From Lucinisca nassula (Eukaryota > Mollusca > Bivalvia > Lucinida > Lucinidae): 64,000 bases of DNA. This document shows positions 31,401 to 40,779 of this stretch, one piece after another. Under the pieces are notes generated by a model, which had not been told where the DNA came from, did not search any database, and was given only the letters and a program-made list of their open reading frames with translations. The DNA is taken from assembly GCA_963580285.1 (NCBI GenBank), contig OY757020.1, forward strand, positions 95,669,497-95,733,496, in the 5' to 3' direction. Made by a program: the position numbers and the translations under genes. The first letter of the stretch is position 1. Every line of letters begins with the position of its first letter.

Positions 31401-33010
31401 TGAACAGAATGGATTATAAGATTGACGTCAATGGAAATGTTAACACATATCACGCTAACATACTGAAGCAATATGTGGAACGTCAAAATGTGACGTCACA
31501 TTGCTTGCTTTCTGTAGAGTCCACTCCGTCAACTGAAAATGATGACGTTGACGAATTCTCATTGGAAGATTGCGCTTTTCCTACTGCAAAGCAACCAGAG
31601 ACGTTTAAGGACGTCAATATTTCAGAAATGTTAACGCAGGATCAGCGTAAAGAAATAGAGACGTTGATAAAAGAATACCCGGACGAACTGTCCAGTGTAC
31701 CAGGACGAACTGACCAAATAGAACACGACATAAAGTTGCTGACGACGGAACCAGTGAGGTCAAAAGGTTATGCCATACCATATAAAGTACGGGATGTAAT
31801 GGAAAAGGAAATTCAAGATATGTTAGATTTAGGAGTTATTGAGCCATCAATATCTCCATATTCATCCCCTGTAGTACTTGTCCCTAAAAAAGATGGTTCG
31901 GTGCGGTTCTGCATTGACTTCCGTAAACTTAATAAAGTGACGGAGTTCGATGCAGAACCAATGCCAAATATGGAGGAGGTTATAAATAGAATGTCGGGGC
32001 ACAAATACTTTAGCAAATTAGATTTGTCAAAAGGTTATTGGCAGGTAAAAATGACGTCTAAGGCAAAACCCCTAACTGCGTTCGAAACCCCCAAAGGCTT
32101 GTTTCAATTCAAAACTATGCCCTTCGGTTTGGTAAACTCAGGAGCAACATTTTGCAGGTTGATGAGAAAGATTCTGTCCGAACTTTCTAACGTTGATAGC
32201 TTCGTCGATGACATGTGGATCTTTACCGAAACTTGGAAAGACCACTTGACGTCATTACGTGAAGTTTTAGATAGACTCAGGACAGCCAAGTTGACGGCAA
32301 AACCTTCCAAGTGTATGATTGGGTATAGCAGTATCGAATGTCTTGGTCACAGTGTAGCTGCTCAGTCAGTTAGACCGCAAGAAGACAAGATACATGCTAT
32401 AAAGGATGCTCCTCGACCTTCTACTAAGAGACAAATAAAGTCATTTCTTGGGTTGGCTGGTTTCTACCGCCGTTTCATTCCGAATTTCTCATCTATTGCT
32501 TCCCCTTTGACAGATTTAACTAAGAAAAGTAGACCAAACAAGATCACAGACTGGCAGGACCATCATGAAAAGGCTTTTCAGACCCTGAAGAATAGACTCA
32601 CGTCTAGTCCTATTCTTCGTCTTCCTATCTTTCATGATGGGAATCCGTTCATACTCCGGACGGACGCTTCTGATGTTGGTATAGGAGCCGTTTTGCTCCA
32701 AGAATTTGAAGGGGAAGGACGACTTCCCATTGCTTATGCCAGCAAGAAACTTTTGCCTCGTGAGAAAAACTATTCTGTAATAGAGAAGGAATGTTTGGCT
32801 ATTATCTGGGGTGTTGAGAAATTTCGCAAGTATCTTTACGGAGTAGAATTCCTGCTTGAGACAGACCACAAGCCCTTGTCTTATATGCAAACAGCAAAAG
32901 TTCTCAATCCTCGAATTATGCGTTGGGCAATGAAACTACAGCCGTATAGATTTCGGATTGTTGCAATTCGGGGCCAAGAAAATTTGGGGGCAGACTACCT
33001 TAGTAGGTAA
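28412..33010 (+). CDS. Gag-Pol polyprotein, order gag-PR-IN-RT-RH
   Basis: A single uninterrupted 1532-residue frame. Residues ~30-136 are a charged E/K/R-rich coiled coil. A gag-like helical region (~140-300) follows, then an RG-rich stretch after the zinc knuckle C341-X2-C-X3-H-X4-C353. The aspartic protease has DTG at 498-500. The integrase follows directly: zinc site H682, H689, C719, C722; catalytic D752, D812 and E848 with exactly 35 residues between the last two; GPY module at W987-Y991. Reverse transcriptase spans ~1100-1330 with FVDD at 1264-1267, then RNase H with D1418 (TDASDVG) and a terminal GADYLSR. Ty3/Gypsy elements usually place integrase last; integrase before RT is the order known from the Gmr1 group. 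No frameshift separates gag and pol. ATG at 28433 is an alternative start. Confidence 0.96.
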   Translation: MRFTLSIMERLMQMGKDLGYEGKELQGFVKEQQDIERAERQEQRDLERLRSEEKEKERAEKEKERAHELAMLNVNKELEMARIKTEREAKEISEAHLEKIKHGFELQHQELRNQLEMQRAKLQLEFEKQKAEKVAHARDPKLPYFEEGKDKMDSYLSRFEKYATANKWDKSVWAAYLSALLKGRALDVYDRLSNEDAADYEKLKDALLKNFDMTERGFRKQFRYSRPEKSETFIQFSSRLRSYLEKWLNMAKIEKSFPAVCDFMARDQFLESCNRELYVHLKPKQFGNLDEMAREADLFAEARGGVYSCINKGQRDNRGAAQGKQDKVDSNKPSGRPDIKCSICGKGHLTIKCFKNPDRKQLYSAEVGATGVGDSGVKENFNTRVETQGSQVKNENTQNVGRGYTRGRGNFRGSFRGRGKNNTTPRGAAHQVSFCQTEVTRKGDEIGSIFENKVGDPLISDREEFSKETREGVCYFLKARLPTAQGLVNNKKVVVLRDTGCTGCVVRRSLVSDSQLIGKESNVTLIDESTQRYPLAMIDIDCPFFTGKTEALCMDDTLYDLVIGNIDGSKLPDMSHFSAAAVTRSQTRQDEKPYRKLKVPDQIINDDKEAFKQAQVDDPTLENIRKRVVSGNKTVSRGLNRGETRFIEKKGLAYREFTKGNKVSFQLVVPQSFRGKVLKLAHETLMSGHMGIRKTLDRVVTEFYWPGICGDVARFCKSCDICQRTIQKGRVTKVPLGKMPLIDTPFKRVAVDIVGPIEPRSDRKSRYILTMIDYATRYPEAIALPSIETERVAEALIEMFSRVGIPDEMLTDCGSQFTAEVMKEVSRLLSLQQLTCSPRHPICNGLIERFHATLKQMLRRMCAERPKDWDKYLPALLFAVREVPQESLGYSPFELLYGRNVRGPMAILRDLWAEEVRDEQVLSTYQYVIELRERLEQTCKLARDNLKKVQIKQKAYYDKGARSRKFDVGDKVLLLLPTDSNKLLLQWKGPYEVVEVVNRMDYKIDVNGNVNTYHANILKQYVERQNVTSHCLLSVESTPSTENDDVDEFSLEDCAFPTAKQPETFKDVNISEMLTQDQRKEIETLIKEYPDELSSVPGRTDQIEHDIKLLTTEPVRSKGYAIPYKVRDVMEKEIQDMLDLGVIEPSISPYSSPVVLVPKKDGSVRFCIDFRKLNKVTEFDAEPMPNMEEVINRMSGHKYFSKLDLSKGYWQVKMTSKAKPLTAFETPKGLFQFKTMPFGLVNSGATFCRLMRKILSELSNVDSFVDDMWIFTETWKDHLTSLREVLDRLRTAKLTAKPSKCMIGYSSIECLGHSVAAQSVRPQEDKIHAIKDAPRPSTKRQIKSFLGLAGFYRRFIPNFSSIASPLTDLTKKSRPNKITDWQDHHEKAFQTLKNRLTSSPILRLPIFHDGNPFILRTDASDVGIGAVLLQEFEGEGRLPIAYASKKLLPREKNYSVIEKECLAIIWGVEKFRKYLYGVEFLLETDHKPLSYMQTAKVLNPRIMRWAMKLQPYRFRIVAIRGQENLGADYLSR

Positions 33011-33112
33011 TTCTTCGCACGGTTGTTGTGTAAATAGCTGTCTTGTTTAGATAGGTTCATCCTATTCCATCTCTGTACACAAAGAAAAAACATTTCTGAT
33101 TGTTTTTTTCTC

Positions 33113-33128
33113 CAAAAGGGGAAACCTT
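33113..33128 (+). promoter_or_regulatory. Polypurine tract
   Basis: AAAAGGGGAAA followed by CCTTT abuts the 3' LTR at 33129, the usual position for the plus-strand primer. Confidence 0.65.
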
Positions 33129-35675
33129 TGTTACGAGATGGAATAGGAAACCTCTCTGGTGCTTATGCACATCTAAATTATTTTAGTAGATATATGGTAG
33201 GGCGGTGTGAGTGAAATATTTTAGGTGAAATATGGTACGCAAACTATGCGGCTCCATGAACAACTCATGCACATATCATACGATGTATGCATGAGTGGTT
33301 TATAGAGAGCTGTTTTTACAATACAGGGGGCCGCTAAAAGGCCGAGTCCTATAGAATTTGCCTAAAAATCGCCAACCGCCAAATTGTGCCATATATGATT
33401 TTTATTCCCGTCACGTGTTGTGTGGGTGTTCGTTTTGACAGGAGTCATGTCATTGATTATAGGGTCGTTTCATCAATTTTTCCTATGGGAAATATACTAT
33501 TTGAAGGCAAATCCATTATCTACTCGATTTTGCTATCTGGCTTTGTCTGTGGCCGGTATCTCCACTTCCCCACGAACAAAGCAAGGTAATACGAGTAGGC
33601 ATGATTTTCCGGTAGTATTCATAGATATATAAACCCTGAAAAAAGCGGACACCTTAGCAGCAGGTCAAGTTGTAAAGAGTAAACACAACATTGTGACGGG
33701 GAAATAGAAAGTATATTGAAAGGTATGTTAAATCTATGTTTAGTATTATTTTTGTATGAACATGCTTGTAGGTTTTGGAGGGGTTTACTTCTAGTATACA
33801 CCAACTTTCTGAAGCCTATTCTGAATTCACTGTTGTGGCCTGTAGTGATTAGGCTACTAGCTTTGCCAGCTAGACGTCGCAGAATTGATCCCAGGCTTCT
33901 CCAGTAGTAGAATGAGTCTTTCTAAGTGAGGTCCTGTCTCATGCTGACCCTAGATGTTGGTGAGACGTAAAGTTTGGACACCCGCTCATTCTAGATTCAT
34001 TTAGGCTTTTAGACCCCTTTTGTAGAATGTAATTAATAAACGCCGGGTCACTTGTTTGATCCATGACTTTTGACTAGCTGTGGTTAGAAAACCGTGGTTC
34101 CGTCCCAATATGATATTAGGTGTAGAGGGGACGTAAACTTAAGACGGGTTTAACCATATCTTCATCATCAGGGCAAACTCTTACAAGAGCCTGTTGGGTT
34201 ATCCGTGATGATGAACTGTAATGAATCTTATTTTACAAGCATGTTCACGTTGATTAGAAATAATTTTGTTCAAGAAGAATTACGAGTTCATTTTGTAATG
34301 ATGCCGTTTTTGTCTGATAACTCAGTTTGTGCATGTATGTACATATAAAGAACGTGATGATGATAAGTGGGAGTATTTGGTCGCCACACGTCATAACGGC
34401 CTGAGCGGCGGGGATGACGTCAGCTGCGTCATCGGCGTCGCGAGGACGGTTGTGACGGGGTGCCTACCAAATAGAGAGAATTTACGGCAAACAGTGTTGG
34501 CCCATATGAGACACTAACAAATGTTGTGATTATAGATGAAAATCTTCTGTTGTAGTTTCTATCTGTTATTAATGTATTGAATTTGTGAATAGCTATATTT
34601 GTGAGCCGTGTTGCGGAGAAGGATATGAAATAGAGATTGTTATGTTTCCTGTAATTGGCGGCTGACCAGGTAGCGTAAAGGCGTGGTCTGTTCAATTGCC
34701 TCTTACTTGTGAAAATGTAGTGAGCACAAATTTGATGAGTATTATGCTCAGTAGTAGTGAGCATTAATTGATTTCTGTAGTGCTCAGTAGGGAAACATGA
34801 ACTTTGAGTATTATTGTGTCAAGCGCTGGGTGCTGATAATTTGATGCACAGTCAAGTTGAGTTCTGCTGTACGGTTATTCGTCGCATGCACTAATCAGCC
34901 TGTATGTCTGGTCGGCGCATGCGCAATAGCGGTATATGCATGAACATATTCTTACTTCTCCGGGAGGGGGATCATGATATAGCAGATATGTTTTGTGACT
35001 CGTTTCTAGTCCCGTTATCGTAATTTGCAGGCATAACAATGTGTGACCTGCTGCTCCCTGCTTCATAGCAGCAGGTACTGGTACGACGCTAGGCGTTAGG
35101 GTCCAGCAAGGGCGGACAGACCGCCGTAATCAGCGCCTACCAGGATAGAAGCAGATTCTTCTAAATCATTGTTCGTTGAAAACAAATGTGATCATGGAAG
35201 AGGTCAACTTACCTTATTTGGACGATCACTAAACATTTGATCAGCAAACGTGATCGCTAATCCTAGGATTATCAACTATGTTGATAGACTAGTTTTACTA
35301 GTTCGCGAGAGGAAGTGTCACGCGAGTGGGGAATTCACCCTAAGTCATAAACTGGCCAGTCGCGTCTTGTGTTGATTCTTTTTTTTGTTTTTCTTGTTTT
35401 TGTTGTTTGCTTCTGTAGGTATTCACGTCACCCGTTCCGAGCACAGAACAGTGTTTTGCCTTCGGAGCGGACGTCGTGAGTTGGCTACAGAAGCAACAAT
35501 TTGTGATGTTTTGTGTTAGTAAGTGTTGTATGTAGATACTGTAAATAATTCATGTCATTCATTTAACATCTTTCTTGTGCCTTACCCCACAGCTGCCCGT
35601 ACACCTGTCAGAGATCACCCTCGGTTGTCTTGTCAGCATGGGGGTTTGCGGGACGCCGTAAACCCACATGTAACA
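33129..35675 (+). repeat. 3' LTR
   Basis: Same TG...CA boundaries and length as the 5' LTR, followed by the AATAC duplication. Near identity with the 5' LTR indicates recent insertion. Confidence 0.96.
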
Positions 35676-35985
35676 AATACATTGCCACCTTTATCGCCAA
35701 AAAAACGAAAAATTTAAGATGAAAAATTGTGATATTTTTAGCTCGCCTGTACGAAGTACAAGGAGAGCTATTGTTGTCACCTCGGATGGCGTGCGCGTGT
35801 GCATTTGCGTTTGCGTTTGCGTTCCCGTCACACTGCGTTAAAGTTTTTCAAATGCTTATATCTCAACAGTCACTCATCACAGACCACTCATATTTGGAAC
35901 TTAAGTACCTGGGAGGGTCCTCTGATGTTCAAAGAGAACAGACCCCTGGGTTCGTGCCCCGGGGTGGGGCTAGGGGTCAAAATCT

Positions 35986-38368
35986 CAGGGCGTCAAGTTA
36001 CCTATATTTACCTATATTTTCCTATATTTCAGGCCATTACCTATAATAACCTATAAAATCCTATATTTTACCAAAATACCTATAAATACCTATAATTTGG
36101 AATTTTGGGTAAGCAAGGAATACTTAGTTTCTAAAACAATCTTTGACAGTAGATGTTTTCTATAATATTTGAGCTTAATAAGCTGTTTCCTTTTAGGGAT
36201 TTGTATTCCTTTTTGGTGTAGTGGCCCAGTTCACCCCAGCTTTTGGAAAGCTTTAGCTAGTGGAAATTCTGCTATTTTTTTAAATTTGAAATGTTCAATT
36301 TTGATATTGTTTTTACTATTGTTTCTTTATGAATATTAAACAAGTTTTGTCGTTTTTTTTAGCAGGCGAGCTATTGTGCCTAGTCACCGTCCGCCGTCCT
36401 TTAAATGACATCTCCTAAACCCCTAAATAGATTTTGACCAAACTTGACAGAAATCATCCTTGGGTGGATTTCTCTCAAAGTTGTTCAACAAATTTCAGTC
36501 CATGCTGAATTCCCACAGGCCCGTATGAAATTAAGTTACAGTATTTCTGCAGAAATATTGTGACAGGATTCTGACATGAAACCTGTATGAAAAATTTTCA
36601 AATAGAATTTCCACAAAGAATTTACACTTAAATTTTGTCTTCGAGACAGGATTCAGATGGGAATCAGTGTGGAAAAGCTTGTGAAATATTTAAATTAGCA
36701 GGAAAATTGATGCAGGAATCCTGTAGAAAATACAAAACAGACAGGATTCCTGTATAAATCACTGACAGGATTCCTTCATGGTTCCTGCAGGATTCCTGAA
36801 TGAATTATTGACATGATTTCTGCCTGAGCTAGTGACAGTATTACTGTCTGTATATTCCTGCAGGATGCCTGCTAATTTAAATATTTGGTCCAGTTTCATT
36901 AACATAACACAATCATCTTAACATACACTATAAAAATTTTGAGTTTTTATCTATACACAATAAAGGAAGGAATATACTTGTGATGGAAAAGAACATACAA
37001 AAACCTTGCATGCTACTTACATGTAACTCTTGAATTTGAATCCTTGGATTTCCAAAGATTCATTGTGATCTAATAATTTCAGTCTGCAAACACATACATA
37101 AATATGTGGGTGGGGTGCAATCTTTGCAGTTTGCAAACATAAAACTATTGACACCCCACTAGTTAAGTATTTAATCAATTTAAAACACTGTTAATCTAAA
37201 ATACCAAAAGTAACTCAAAGTGTCTTCCAAAGTATAGTTGTAAATCCTTAGAACAGCTTTATACTTGTAAAGTTGTAAAGCAACACACAAGCAACACATC
37301 ATCCCTGATGTCTTTGAATGTGTTATAGGAGTGCTCCCGCCAAAATATTGTTTCAGGATGTGATTCTGCTCTGTTTTCATGCCAGACTTTTAAACAGAAA
37401 TTTGGTTACCATTTTCATGCAGAATTTCTGTTAAGATCTGGCCATTTTCCTTGTGGAATCTGTAACCAAATTCCGTGGACAGGAAAAAAGAGTTCCACCA
37501 CGATTTCTGTTAGTGTCAACAAAGACTCCATGTGCAATCATGTCTGAAGTTTTTGGGGTGGTTGCCACGGCAAACAAATACCGGTAGGGGAAAATAAGAA
37601 AAAACTTTAAAACTCTTCTTGTCTGAAACCAGAAGGCCAAGGTCTTTGATATTTGGTATGAAGCTTCATCTAGTGGGTCTCTACCAAGATTGTTCCAATT
37701 ATAGCCCTAGGGCCAAAACTGGCACTGCCCCAGGGCCCACTGGTTTTACGTAGGCTTATATAGGGAAAACCTGAAACCAGAAGGCTCAGGTGTTTGATAT
37801 TTGGTATGATGCTTTGTATAGTGGACCTTGACCAAGATTGTGCAAATTATAGCCCTGGGGTCAAAAATGGGCCCTCCACGGGGCCTACTTCTTACACTAT
37901 GGATCACATGAGCAATCCAGGGCCATCAAAGCCCTCTTGTTTAAAGGAAATAATGTCCCATTTTTCATTCTGCCTGAATTGTCAGATAGACACAGTAGGG
38001 TTTTGTCATCTCTTGTTCCAAGAAATAGATAAGGTGGTTGTCAGATGATATTTAAGTAGATCACTCAATTCTGTATAAAACATACATTGAGGGCATTCAT
38101 TAGAATCATCTACTAAGGACTGATTTTTATGGAGATTTATTAAAGATTGTTTCCTTAATTATAACCAGCTGACCATTTTATCTATTTCTATATGTGGTAT
38201 TATTAATAAAAGAGAGAGCTGGTAGTTGATGGTGGTGGAAAAAAATACAAATCTGGCTTGTTTTCTTCAGTATAGGCAACCTATAATATCCTATATTTCT
38301 GGTCGCTAGATACCTATATTTCTGGACCTAACCTATATTTTTGACTTCAAATGTCACTTGACGCCCTG
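35986..38368. mobile_element. TIR transposon 'T2', 2383 bp, 6 bp target duplication
   Basis: Ends CAGGGCGTCAAGT and ACTTGACGCCCTG, flanked by AAATCT (35980-35985 and 38369-38374). Serves as the undisturbed reference for T1, showing both empty sites (36018/36019 and 38128/38129). Non-coding; it carries an old truncated Helitron-like piece at about 37580-37942. Confidence 0.9.
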
Positions 38369-38689
38369 AAATCTAGAACACCTTTGTAATTCTGTGTTAA
38401 AGTTTTTGAAATGCTTATATCACAACAGTCACTCATCACAAAGCATTCATATTTACAACTTGGATACCTGGGAGTGTCTTCTGAGATTCCAAGACAACAC
38501 ACCCCTGGGTTCATGCCTGGGATTGGGGATGGGGTGGGGCTGGGGGTCAAAATCTAGGACACCTTTGTAATTTGTTGTATACCTTTCCATTATACTAACG
38601 AGTTATAGACACAATTGGTTATACATCAGCCAATCAAGTGACATTGGTTCAATTGTAAAAGGGTGAAGGTCATGGTGACCTACATTTCA

Positions 38690-39860
38690 CGGTCCAGTGA
38701 TTTTGCCTTATATCTTGAAGTCTATTTGTTGGAGAAATGTCATACCTGGGATATTAGTTCCATGTGACTCCACGATTGACCTCAAAATATATCTAGGTCA
38801 CTGTGACCTATATTTCATGGTTCAGCGATTTTGCCTATTATCTTGTATACTATTTGATGGAGAAATGTCATACTTGGATAATCAGTTCCATATGACCCAA
38901 TAATTGACCGCAAAATATATCTAGGTCATGGTGACCTACATTTCACGGTCCAGTGATTTTGTCTATTATCTTGAATACTATTTGATGGAGAAATGTTATA
39001 CCTGGGTTATTAAATGCAGGTGACCCCATTATTGACCTCAAAATATATCTAGGTCACTGTGACCTATATTTTATGGTTCAGCGATTTTGCCTATTATCTA
39101 GAATACTATTTGATGGAGAAATGTCATACCTGGATTATTAGTTCCATATGACCCAATAATTGGCCGCAAAATATATCTAGGTCATGGTGACCTACATTTC
39201 ATGGTCCAGTGATTCTGTCTATTATCTTGAATACTATTTGATGGAGAAATGTTATACCTGGGTTATTAGTTGCATGTGACCCCATTATTGACCTCAAAAT
39301 ATATCTAGGTCAGTATGACCTATATTTCATGGTTCAGTGATTTTGCCTATTATCTTGAATACAATTTGATAAAGAAACGTCATACCTGGATTATTAGTTC
39401 CATGTGACTCTATAATTGACCGCAAAATATATCCAGGTCAGTGTGACCTATATTTGATGGTTCAGTGATTTTGCCTATTATCTTGAACACTATTTGATGG
39501 AGAAATGTCATACCTGGATTATTTATTCCATGTGACCCCATGATTGAGCTTGAATTAATATCTAGGTCAGTGTGTCCTATATTTCATGGTTCAGTGATTT
39601 TTCCTATTATCTTGAATACTATTTGATGGAGAAATGTCTTACCTGGATAATTAGTTCCATGTGACCCGATGATTGACATGGAAATATATCTAGGTCCTTG
39701 TGACCTATTTTCATGGTTCAGTGATTTTGCCTTATAATTCAGATACAATTTGATCCTGAAATGTAATATCTGGAATATATGTTCCATGTGACCTGATTAT
39801 TGATCTCAAATATATCAAGGTGAGTGTGACCTATATTTCATGGTTCATAATTTTTTCCTT
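38690..39860. repeat. 128 bp tandem repeat array
   Basis: About nine units with GGAGAAATGTCATACCTGG and AAAATATATCTAGGTCA. Part of the Helitron-like element 35740-39914; diverges toward its right end. Confidence 0.85.
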
Positions 39861-40116
39861 ATATCTTGAAGCCGCGAAACAGGGGAGCTGTGCTGTCTGG
39901 CGACAGCTCTTGTTCTTATTTCTGCTCAAAATACAGATTGTGGGCACTCGTTAGAATCGCCTCATCGAGGCGGTTCTAACAAGTACCCACAATCTATATT
40001 TTTGAGCAGAAATAAGAAAAATAAGGTATACCCCCGAAACCCCAGTTTTACTATATAAAAGTGGGGTTCAAGGGGTCAAGATTATATGGACGTGTTTTCG
40101 TGATGTTATCTTGAAA

Positions 40117-40200
40117 ATGTAATGGCCACGAAGGCTTGGTCAGATGGAAATCTGACTGGTAATCAGGAAATTGTGAGTTCAATCCTGCAGGGTTGGCAAC
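40117..40200 (+). repeat. tRNA-like sequence (SINE head or tRNA pseudogene)
   Basis: CTTGGTCAGATGG resembles an A box and GAGTTCAATCC a B box, with an anticodon-arm-like TCTGA...TCAGG between. Acceptor ends do not pair well, so a functional tRNA is unlikely. Confidence 0.35.
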
Positions 40201-40252
40201 ATTCTTTCGTGGAGATTGTTCATGAAATGTTGTCTATGATTATTCCTTCCCT

Positions 40253-40500
40253 TCTACTGTTTCAAGAGGGGCAGTTACCGTAAAAAATCCAAAAAATTTG
40301 GAGGCCTTGAGGACATGCTGTATTTCTCCTAAATTATTAAAAAAAATTGTTTCACGATCCAGCAAGGAGTCCAAAAGGTGTGGATGGAATGGCAAACAGT
40401 GAAGACCTTGATCAGACTGCTCCTTCAGGAGAAGTCTGATTTCAGGCTGCACTGTTTGGTTAGGTCTATCTGTCCCAATACTTTGGATTGTTACAGTATT
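40253..40500. mobile_element. MITE backbone iii, second copy
   Basis: Matches 7290-7560 in reverse orientation; hairpin core AGACTGCTCCTTCAGGAG. Followed by a ~140 bp repeat (40503-40650, TTCAAGAAGGGCAGTTGTCT) also seen at 62190-62330. Confidence 0.5.
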
Positions 40501-40779
40501 CTCTCCCTTCTGCTGTTTCAAGAAGGGCAGTTGTCTGTTTCTGGCAGAAGAATGTCAGCTGTTCTTGTACCATGCCTATGTGTGAGCCTGCCAAGGAAGA
40601 GTATGGTTGGCTCAGCATGACCATAATAGTGTTGACTGGGCTATCAAACTACAAACAAAGACAGGCAGATGCAGATGATTCACTTTGGCTTCACTTTTGT
40701 AAATCAATATTTTGCATTCTGCCCCTTAGCAATGTACAATATTGATACCAGCTCAAATTAAGACCAATTCTTCGTAGTG

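Larger units (their letters stand above)
25156..35675 (+). mobile_element. Complete Ty3/Gypsy LTR retrotransposon, Gmr1-like domain order
   Basis: 10,520 bp, flanked by the 5 bp target duplication AATAC (25151-25155 and 35676-35680). Two 2547 bp LTRs enclose a leader, one gag-pol open frame (28412-33010) and a purine-rich tract. No env-like frame. Every structural part needed for retrotransposition appears intact, and the LTRs differ at one position that I found, so the insertion is recent. It lies in sense orientation in the intron between PTDSS1 exons F and G. Confidence 0.96.
35740..39914 (+). mobile_element. Helitron-like element (TGTAC-GAA-GTACA family), hosting T2
   Basis: 5' end AGCTCGCC/GGAGAGCT around TGTAC-GAA-GTACA; a GCGTTTGCGTTTGC tract follows. 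3' end AGCTGT...ACAGCT then CTTGTT. The empty site GATATTTTT|CTTATTTC is seen in the intact class-a MITE at 20431. Net length without T2 is ~1.79 kb. Residues 38690-39860 are about nine 128 bp tandem units containing TTTTGCCTATTATCTTGAAT. Confidence 0.85.
25128..40105. mobile_element. Class-a MITE expanded from ~278 bp to 15 kb by nested insertions
   Basis: Three pieces belong to one MITE: 25128-25155, 35681-35739 and 39915-40105. Together they are 278 bp and collinear with the intact copy at 20352-20602. The first gap is the Gypsy element, the second a Helitron-like element that itself contains transposon T2. The central hairpin is at about 39930-39995. Confidence 0.78.

Noticed and set aside
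28468..32890. Minus-strand frames inside the Gypsy coding region
   Set aside because: Antisense shadows of the gag-pol frame.
35799..36056. Possible small gene spanning 35799-36056
   Set aside because: It crosses the boundary between a Helitron-like element and transposon T2, so it is a chance frame.
40117..40200. Candidate functional tRNA gene
   Set aside because: A- and B-box-like segments are present, but the acceptor ends do not pair and the anticodon arm is irregular. Treated as tRNA-derived repeat.
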